A stretch of 64,000 nucleotides of DNA, from NCBI RefSeq assembly GCF_011090185.1, contig NZ_JAAFGS010000005.1, forward strand, positions 230,024 to 294,023, in the 5' to 3' direction. The stretch comes from Saccharibacillus alkalitolerans. GTDB taxonomy: Bacteria; Bacillota; Bacilli; Paenibacillales; Paenibacillaceae. Made by a program: the position numbers and the translations under genes. The notes beneath the pieces are model-generated. The model did no database searches, was not told where the DNA came from, and worked only from the letters and a program-made list of their open reading frames with translations. Shown in pieces: positions 59,456 through 64,000 of the stretch (positions within the stretch are counted from its first letter, which is position 1; the number at the start of each line of letters is the position of its first letter).

Positions 59456-60316
59456 CTAGACCCCCGAGTAAGCGGAAAACGCTCCGTCCACCGGAATAAT
59501 GACGCCGTTCACGAAACCGGACGCTTCTTCGCTCACCAGATACAGCAGCGTGCCGACCAGCTCTTTCGCTTCGCCGAAGCGTCCCATGGGCGTGCTGTTC
59601 AAGATTTTGGCCGATCGTTCCGTGAGCGTACCGTCCTCGTTTTTGAGCAGCTTTTCATTCTGAGCCGTCAGAAAAAAGCCGGGCGCGATCGCGTTGACCC
59701 GAATGCCCGCCCTGGAGAAATGCACGGCCAGCCACTGAGTAAAATTGCTGACCGCCGCTTTGGCTCCGCTGTAGGCCGGAATCTTCGTCAGCGGCGTGTA
59801 GGCGTTCATCGAAGAGACGTTCACGATCGCGGCGCCGGGCCGTCCGGCCATATCGGCCGCGAACTCCTGGCAGGGCAGCAGCGTCCCGAGAAAGTTTACG
59901 TCGAGCACAAACTTCAATCCTTCTTCTTCCAGATCGAAAAAGCTTCTTGCCGAGTCTTTTTGTTCCTGCGAGTGTTCCGGCGTCCAGTACTCTTCCGTCG
60001 TCGTGGCGCTGGGGTGATTGCCGCCGGCTCCGTTAATTAAGATGTCGCACGGACCGAGCTCGCTTCGGATTTTTTCATGCGCCGCTTTCAGCGCCGCCTT
60101 GTCCAATACGTCGGCCGCCACGCCGATCGCCCGGCCTCCCCGGGCTTCGACTTCGGCCGCTTTCGCCTCCGCCTCCGCCAGATTGCGGCTCAGCACCGCA
60201 ACCGCGGCTCCGCATTCCGCCAGCGCATCCACGAATCCCGAGCATAATACGCCCGTCCCGCCGGTGACGACCGCCACTTTGCCTTTCAGATCGATGTTAA
60301 AGGGAAGTTTATCCAT
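59456..60316 (-). CDS. uxuB: D-mannonate oxidoreductase, SDR family (UxuB/YjmF-like)
   Basis: 286-residue short-chain dehydrogenase that interconverts D-fructuronate and D-mannonate with NAD(H), in glucuronate breakdown. Motifs: cofactor loop VVTGGTGVLCSGF (about 16-28), NGAGG, Ser in VSSMNA and Tyr-Lys in PAYSGAKAA. The SDR type is the Bacillus form, not the long-chain Escherichia coli UxuB. Directly downstream of uxuA (47 bases), same transcript. Placement beside uxuA is the main reason for the assignment. Confidence 0.87.
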   Translation of the reverse strand: MDKLPFNIDLKGKVAVVTGGTGVLCSGFVDALAECGAAVAVLSRNLAEAEAKAAEVEARGGRAIGVAADVLDKAALKAAHEKIRSELGPCDILINGAGGNHPSATTTEEYWTPEHSQEQKDSARSFFDLEEEGLKFVLDVNFLGTLLPCQEFAADMAGRPGAAIVNVSSMNAYTPLTKIPAYSGAKAAVSNFTQWLAVHFSRAGIRVNAIAPGFFLTAQNEKLLKNEDGTLTERSAKILNSTPMGRFGEAKELVGTLLYLVSEEASGFVNGVIIPVDGAFSAYSGV

Positions 60317-60363
60317 GCCTTTTCACTCCTTTTATCCTCCTGCTGGGCGACTCATCGGATTCC

Positions 60364-61428
60364 TTAATGCCGGCGCTCGGCCGCTTTCGCCTTTGCCGCC
60401 GCCTCGGCGAGACCGTTGATGTACACCGCTCCGAGTGCCCGGTCGTACAGCCCGTAGCCCGCCCGTCCGGTCTCTCCCCAGATCATGCGTCCGTGATCGG
60501 AGCGGAACGGGCCGTCAAAGCCGTAATCGGTATACGCTTTGACGATTTCGTAGAAGTCGAGCGAGCCCCATTCGGACAGATGTCCGGATTCATGGAACGA
60601 TTTTTCGCCGGTGATCTTCACGTTGCGCAGATGCGCGAAATGAACTCGGTTCCTTATCCCGCCGAAATAACGGACCATCTCGGTGAAATCGTTATTGGGA
60701 TCGCAGCCGAGCGAACCCGAACACAGCGTCAGTCCATGATAAGGAGAATCGTGAAGACTCAGGAAACGTTCCAGATTTTTATGATTCGTGATAATACGGG
60801 GCAATCCGAAGATCGGCCAGGGCGGATCGTCCGGATGAATGGCCATTTTGACGCCGCTCTCTTCCGCAGCCGGGATAACCCGCTCGATAAAGTAAGCCAG
60901 ATGCTCCCACAGCTGTTCCTCGCCTACGCCCTCGTACTGCTCCAAAATACGGCCCAGGCCGCCTTCTCCGTAAGAGGTATCCCAGCCGGGCAGCGCCAGT
61001 TCGCCGAGCTTCGGGTCCATACGGCGGATCGTTTCTTCCTCATAAATCAGCGTAGTCGAGCCGTCGGGCAGTTCGAACTCCAGATCGGAACGGGTCCAGT
61101 CGAACACCGGCATGAAGTTATAGCAGACGACCGGAATCCCGGCCAGTCCCAGATGACGAAGCGTTTGCGCGTAATTTTCGATATACCGATCGCGCGTCGG
61201 CAGCCCCAGCTTGATATCTTCGTGCACGGGAACGCTTTCAATAACGGAAAGTTTCAAGCCGACGCTCTCCACCCTCTCCTTCAATGCCGACACCTTTTCA
61301 AGCGGCCAGACTTCCCCGACCGGAACATCGTAAATGGCGCTTACGATTCCTTTCATCCCCGGAATTTGAGCAATGTATTCCAGCTTGACCGGATCGTCCT
61401 CCCCGTACCAGCGAAACGTCATTTCCAT
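60364..61428 (-). CDS. uxuA: Mannonate dehydratase
   Basis: 354 residues. Iron/manganese-dependent enzyme that dehydrates D-mannonate to 2-keto-3-deoxygluconate. TIM-barrel fold with metal ligands in [16 protein letters not shown], the Cys of [15 protein letters not shown] and the Asp of RSDHGRM. Length and sequence are standard. First gene after the palindromic operator at 61462-61483; next comes uxuB. No kinase or aldolase for the product is in this window. Confidence 0.95.
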   Translation of the reverse strand: MEMTFRWYGEDDPVKLEYIAQIPGMKGIVSAIYDVPVGEVWPLEKVSALKERVESVGLKLSVIESVPVHEDIKLGLPTRDRYIENYAQTLRHLGLAGIPVVCYNFMPVFDWTRSDLEFELPDGSTTLIYEEETIRRMDPKLGELALPGWDTSYGEGGLGRILEQYEGVGEEQLWEHLAYFIERVIPAAEESGVKMAIHPDDPPWPIFGLPRIITNHKNLERFLSLHDSPYHGLTLCSGSLGCDPNNDFTEMVRYFGGIRNRVHFAHLRNVKITGEKSFHESGHLSEWGSLDFYEIVKAYTDYGFDGPFRSDHGRMIWGETGRAGYGLYDRALGAVYINGLAEAAAKAKAAERRH

Positions 61429-61461
61429 TCGGCCTCACTCCTTGGATTGCGAATTGGTTAT

Positions 61462-61496
61462 ACTGGGATACTAGCATGCCAGTGTGGCAGGCGCAA
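61462..61496 (-). promoter_or_regulatory. uxuA promoter with overlapping 22-base operator palindrome
   Basis: Minus-strand promoter TTGCGC, 17-base spacer, TAGTAT (61468-61496). The sequence 61462-61483 is a dyad in which 18 of 22 positions are symmetric (ACTGG...CCAGT, centre CTAG) and covers the -10 box. The neighbouring GntR-type protein is the obvious repressor. Confidence 0.65.
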
Positions 61497-61536
61497 GCCT
61501 GAGTCAGAATCCATTCCGCCTGTTCAGGCTCAATCT

Positions 61537-62271
61537 CTAAACGATAGACGAGCCGGAAGGCGCTATATCGAACACTTCCTGCGATTTAAAATAAGCCGCA
61601 TAACGCTCAGTGTGGCCCAAGCTTTCTTTCCAATGAAGAATGGGAGCGAGAATGTGCCGGTACGCCTGTTCCTCCGTCTGCATCGTTCGCCCGGTGGCAA
61701 TCATCTCGGTAATCTCTTTATGCTGTTCAACAGCTTCCCCAAAATGGTGCTCCATTTCGAAAAGCAGCCTCATTCGGTTGTAATGCGTGCTGAGCCGAGT
61801 AATCGAATCCCAAACATGCTCTTTACCGCAGCTGCGAAAAATCAGCCGATGGAACTCATTGTCCAACGCATGAAAAGCGGCAGCTTCTCCTCTCCGCGTC
61901 CTCAGGCTCTCCTGCCTCTCCACGTTTTGGCGAATCTCCGTTAAACTTTCCGGCGATACCTCCTTGCAGGCAAGCGGCAGCACTTCTTTTTCTAACGTAA
62001 AACGCATAAAAGCGGCTTCTTCGATCAATTGGGCATCGATCTTCGAAATATAGGTGCCGACCTGGGGAATCACGTCGACCAGGTATTCCTCCTTAAGCCG
62101 GGACATGACTTCCCTCACCGGCGTACGGGACAGCTGAAGAGCGGCAGCCAGATCGACTTCGCTGATCGCTTGCCCGGGTTTCAAATTCAAATTCATGATA
62201 TTCTCCCGAATTACCCGGTAAGCATAGTCTTTTCCGTTCTCGCCCGGCAGCCTGCTTGTTCCGCTCAGCAT
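61537..62271 (-). CDS. GntR-family (FCD-domain) regulator of the uxu operon
   Basis: 244 residues: winged helix (about 12-78; DLAAALQLSRTPVREVMSRL) and a helical FCD effector domain (about 85-225) with the metal/ligand residues DNEFHRLIF and the His of YRHILAP. FadR-group repressors of hexuronate genes have this layout (UxuR/ExuR-like). It precedes uxuA by 108 bases and probably releases the palindrome in the uxuA promoter when a hexuronate is present. The ATG follows GGAAGGGAAGGAAATGCG. Confidence 0.88.
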   Translation of the reverse strand: MLSGTSRLPGENGKDYAYRVIRENIMNLNLKPGQAISEVDLAAALQLSRTPVREVMSRLKEEYLVDVIPQVGTYISKIDAQLIEEAAFMRFTLEKEVLPLACKEVSPESLTEIRQNVERQESLRTRRGEAAAFHALDNEFHRLIFRSCGKEHVWDSITRLSTHYNRMRLLFEMEHHFGEAVEQHKEITEMIATGRTMQTEEQAYRHILAPILHWKESLGHTERYAAYFKSQEVFDIAPSGSSIV

Positions 62272-62306
62272 CGCATTTCCTTCCCTTCCTCGTTCACATT
62301 GTGCTT

Positions 62307-62312
62307 ATTATA
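62307..62312 (-). promoter_or_regulatory. -10 box of the GntR gene
   Basis: TATAAT on the minus strand, 36 bases before the start codon; it abuts the T-run of the tRNA terminator, so the -35 would have to lie in the terminator stem and is poor. Confidence 0.5.
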
Positions 62313-62314
62313 AC

Positions 62315-62350
62315 AAAAAAAAGAACCTGCAAACTGCAGGTTCTTTTTTT
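62315..62350 (-). terminator. Terminator of the tRNA operon
   Basis: Perfect arms AAAAAAAGAACCTGCA and TGCAGGTTCTTTTTTT around a 3-base loop; T8 on the minus strand. It lies 8 bases after the last tRNA. Confidence 0.92.
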
Positions 62351-62357
62351 ACTTGTA

Positions 62358-62438
62358 TACCGGTGAAAGGACTCGAACCTTCACGGGTCTCCCCACTCGA
62401 TTTTGAGTCGAGCGCGTCTGCCATTCCGCCACACCGGC
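62358..62438 (-). tRNA. tRNA-Leu (CAA)
   Basis: Cloverleaf with a variable arm. Anticodon loop CTCAAAA gives anticodon CAA (codon UUG). The 3' CCA is not encoded. Last gene of the array. Confidence 0.9.
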
Positions 62439-62449
62439 ACAAATAAAAA

Positions 62450-62526
62450 TGGCGCGCCCTAAGAGATTCGAACTCCTGACCTTTTGATTCGTAGTCAAAC
62501 GCTCTATCCAGCTGAGCTAAGGGCGC
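62450..62526 (-). tRNA. tRNA-Arg (ACG)
   Basis: Anticodon loop CTACGAA gives ACG, expected to become inosine-CG. Acceptor GCGCCCT; encoded CCA. Confidence 0.93.
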
Positions 62527-62555
62527 ACGCTGTGTTGAAGTTTTCAAAAAATAAC

Positions 62556-62629
62556 TGGAGGCGCCACCCAGATTCGAACTGGGGGTAGAGCTTTTGCAGA
62601 GCTGTGCCTTACCACTTGGCTATGGCGCC
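62556..62629 (-). tRNA. tRNA-Cys (GCA)
   Basis: Anticodon loop TGCAAAA region with GCA; acceptor GGCGCCA; encoded CCA. Confidence 0.92.
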
Positions 62630-62641
62630 GAAATAAAAAAA

Positions 62642-62716
62642 TGGAGCGGACGACGGGAATCGAACCCGCGACCCTCGCCTTGGCAAGGCGATGCTCTACC
62701 GCTGAGCCACGTCCGC
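62642..62716 (-). tRNA. tRNA-Gly (GCC)
   Basis: Anticodon loop TTGCCAA gives GCC; acceptor GCGGACG; encoded CCA. Confidence 0.93.
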
Positions 62717-62736
62717 TTAAAACTTTTGAATTAAAA

Positions 62737-62811
62737 TGGCTGGGGGTATAGGATTTGAACCTATGCATGACGGAGTCAAAGTCCGTTGCCTTACCGCTTG
62801 GCTAACCCCCA
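62737..62811 (-). tRNA. tRNA-Gln (TTG)
   Basis: Anticodon loop CTTTGAC gives TTG; acceptor TGGGGGT; encoded CCA. Confidence 0.93.
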
Positions 62812-62819
62812 AAATAAAG

Positions 62820-62893
62820 GGCGATCGACGGGATTTGAACCCGCGCATGTCGGAGTCACAGTCCGATGCGTTAACCCCTTCGCCACGACCGCC
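62820..62893 (-). tRNA. tRNA-His (GTG)
   Basis: Anticodon loop CTGTGAC gives GTG. It has the extra 5' G opposite C73 expected for tRNA-His. CCA is not encoded. Confidence 0.92.
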
Positions 62894-62934
62894 AAATTGC
62901 TAAGTAAATCTTTGGGTTAAATATGAAATTGCTA

Positions 62935-63008
62935 TGGCAGGGGCAGCAGGAATTGAACCCACACTAACGGTTTTGGAGACCGCTGTTCTACCTTTAAACT
63001 ATGCCCCT
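62935..63008 (-). tRNA. tRNA-Trp (CCA)
   Basis: Anticodon loop CTCCAAA gives CCA; acceptor AGGGGCA; encoded 3' CCA. Confidence 0.93.
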
Positions 63009-63013
63009 ATAAC

Positions 63014-63098
63014 TGGTGGAGGCTGATGGATTCGAACCACCGAACTCAGAGAGAACAGATTTACAGTCTGCTGCGTTTGGCCACTTCGCTAAGCCTCC
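63014..63098 (-). tRNA. tRNA-Tyr (GTA)
   Basis: Long variable arm; anticodon loop CTGTAAA gives GTA; acceptor GGAGGCT; encoded CCA. Confidence 0.93.
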
Positions 63099-63110
63099 AC
63101 ATTCAAAAAA

Positions 63111-63186
<76 letters not shown>

Positions 63187-63219
63187 CTATTCATTGATTG
63201 TGAAAATATGAAGTTATCA

Positions 63220-63295
63220 TGGTGGCTCGGGACGGAATCGAACCGCCGACACAAGGATTTTCAGTCCTTTGCTCTACCAACTGAGCTACCGAGCC
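63220..63295 (-). tRNA. tRNA-Phe (GAA)
   Basis: Anticodon loop CTGAAAA gives GAA; acceptor GGCTCGG; encoded CCA. Confidence 0.93.
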
Positions 63296-63348
63296 AAGCA
63301 GTATTTCCTGCGAGCTCGATCTCGAGCAGAAGCAGAAGGAAGAAAAAA

Positions 63349-63424
63349 TGGCGGAACCGACGGGATTTGAACCCGCGATCTCCTGCGTGACAGGCAGGCA
63401 TGTTAACCCCTACACCACGGTTCC
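63349..63424 (-). tRNA. tRNA-Asp (GTC)
   Basis: Anticodon loop CTGTCAC gives GTC; acceptor GGAACCG; encoded CCA. Confidence 0.93.
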
Positions 63425-63443
63425 AGGCCAAAAGGTGAATCAA

Positions 63444-63517
<74 letters not shown>

Positions 63518-63535
63518 TCAGAGTGTAAATCAATA

Positions 63536-63611
63536 TGGTGGAGGCTGAGGGGATCGAACCCCCGACCCTCTGCTTGTAAGGCAGATGCTCTCCCAGCTGA
63601 GCTAAGCCTCC
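63536..63611 (-). tRNA. tRNA-Val (TAC)
   Basis: Anticodon loop CTTACAA gives TAC; acceptor GGAGGCT; encoded CCA. First tRNA behind the internal promoter. Confidence 0.93.
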
Positions 63612-63629
63612 ATTTCACATACGCTTACT

Positions 63630-63658
63630 ATCTTACCATGTTAGCAGCCTTATGTCAA
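63630..63658 (-). promoter_or_regulatory. Strong internal promoter inside the tRNA array
   Basis: Minus strand TTGACA (perfect -35), 17-base spacer, TAAGAT. It lies in the 87-base gap between tRNA-Glu and tRNA-Val, the largest in the array, and would drive the thirteen tRNAs from Val to Leu. Confidence 0.8.
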
Positions 63659-63698
63659 ATGTTTTTTCATGCTTCTTCTTAATCACTTAAGAGAAGAA

Positions 63699-63770
63699 TG
63701 ACCCGTAGGGGATTCGAACCCCTGTTACCTCCGTGAAAGGGAGGTGTCTTAACCCCTTGACCAACGGGCC
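63699..63770 (-). tRNA. tRNA-Glu (TTC)
   Basis: Anticodon loop CTTTCAC gives TTC; acceptor GGCCCGT; CCA not encoded. Confidence 0.92.
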
Positions 63771-63787
63771 GTACATCGAAACTATTA

Positions 63788-63878
63788 TGGCGGAGAGAGA
63801 GGGATTCGAACCCTCGAGACGCTTTAGACGCCTACACGATTTCCAATCGTGCTCCTTCGGCCACTCGGACACCTCTCC
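63788..63878 (-). tRNA. tRNA-Ser (GGA)
   Basis: Long variable arm; anticodon loop TTGGAAA gives GGA; acceptor GGAGAGG; encoded CCA. Confidence 0.93.
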
Positions 63879-63881
63879 ATA

Positions 63882-63957
63882 TGGCTCCCCGAACAGGACT
63901 CGAACCTGTGACAACTCGATTAACAGTCGAGTGCTCTACCAACTGAGCTATCAGGGA
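63882..63957 (-). tRNA. tRNA-Asn (GTT)
   Basis: Anticodon loop CTGTTAA gives GTT; acceptor TCCCTGA; encoded CCA. First visible tRNA. The order Asn-Ser-Glu-Val-Met-Asp-Phe-Thr-Tyr-Trp-His-Gln-Gly-Cys is that of Bacillus arrays that trail an rRNA operon, so 5S rRNA probably lies just beyond the right edge. Confidence 0.93.
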
Positions 63958-64000
63958 ACATTTTCGCTCTATGTTTGCCTTCTCGCTCCGCTTGGTTCCT

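Noticed and set aside
63958..64000. 5S rRNA at the right edge
   Set aside because: The visible 43 bases do not match the 3' end of 5S rRNA clearly; only the tRNA order suggests an rRNA operon beyond.

Overview
The window looks like chromosomal DNA of a high-GC, sugar-degrading member of the Paenibacillaceae (Paenibacillus or Saccharibacillus type). This rests on gene content: a Bacillus-like mntABCD operon with an MntR-type box, YycC, YutD, YsgA, a YjbI-type globin near an NAD kinase, LiaFSR with PspA proteins, SLH-anchored surface protein, carbohydrate transporters of the LplABC type, and a 16-tRNA array in Bacillus order. Genes have strong G+C-rich third positions, so many long open frames on the opposite strand are mirrors and are not annotated. 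I see no phage, insertion sequence, CRISPR array or plasmid gene.

Layout. 1-3.4 kb: manganese ABC importer, cut at the left edge. 3.5-4.4 kb: a decayed gene and a YcxB-like protein. 4.6-8.8 kb: two tandem class B penicillin-binding proteins. 8.9-16.1 kb: a membrane transglutaminase, a small TOPRIM protein, heme O synthase, PepF-type peptidase, YycC and several small proteins. 16.2-23.3 kb: a sugar import and catabolism operon (GH4 phosphoglycosidase, BadF-type sugar kinase, binding protein, two permeases) led by an AraC regulator. 23.4-23.8 kb: an intergenic palindromic repeat. 23.9-27.3 kb: DUF2225 protein, truncated hemoglobin, NAD kinase, YutD with a long disordered tail. 27.5-31.5 kb: an AraC regulator divergent from a Gfo/Idh dehydrogenase and two TIM-barrel isomerases. 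31.6-37.8 kb: one giant SLH surface protein. 38-43.1 kb: rRNA methyltransferase YsgA, a second copy of the palindromic repeat, a KtrA/KtrC-type RCK protein, release factor 3, glucose-6-phosphate dehydrogenase. 43.4-45.2 kb: a secreted beta-helix protein with a catabolite-repression site. 45.4-53.9 kb: the envelope-stress block LiaR, LiaS, LiaF, PspA, PspC, PspA, LiaI-like, divergent from mprF. 54-59.3 kb: three Gfo/Idh dehydrogenases and an isomerase divergent from an AraC regulator. 59.5-62.3 kb: uxuB, uxuA and their GntR regulator. 62.4-64 kb: sixteen tRNA genes, all on the minus strand, probably trailing an rRNA operon outside the window.

The carbohydrate genes form four independent modules, each with its own local regulator. 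Two of them pair NAD(P)-dependent sugar dehydrogenases with xylose-isomerase-like barrels but contain no transporter or classical glycosidase, which suggests oxidation-first glycoside cleavage; this is an inference. The envelope block joins two-component sensing of cell-wall damage, membrane-protecting PspA proteins and lipid lysylation in one 8.5 kb neighbourhood. The least explained signals are the two related long palindromes, the giant phosphodiesterase/phosphatase surface protein, and a small gene whose ribosome binding site lies inside the mprF terminator.
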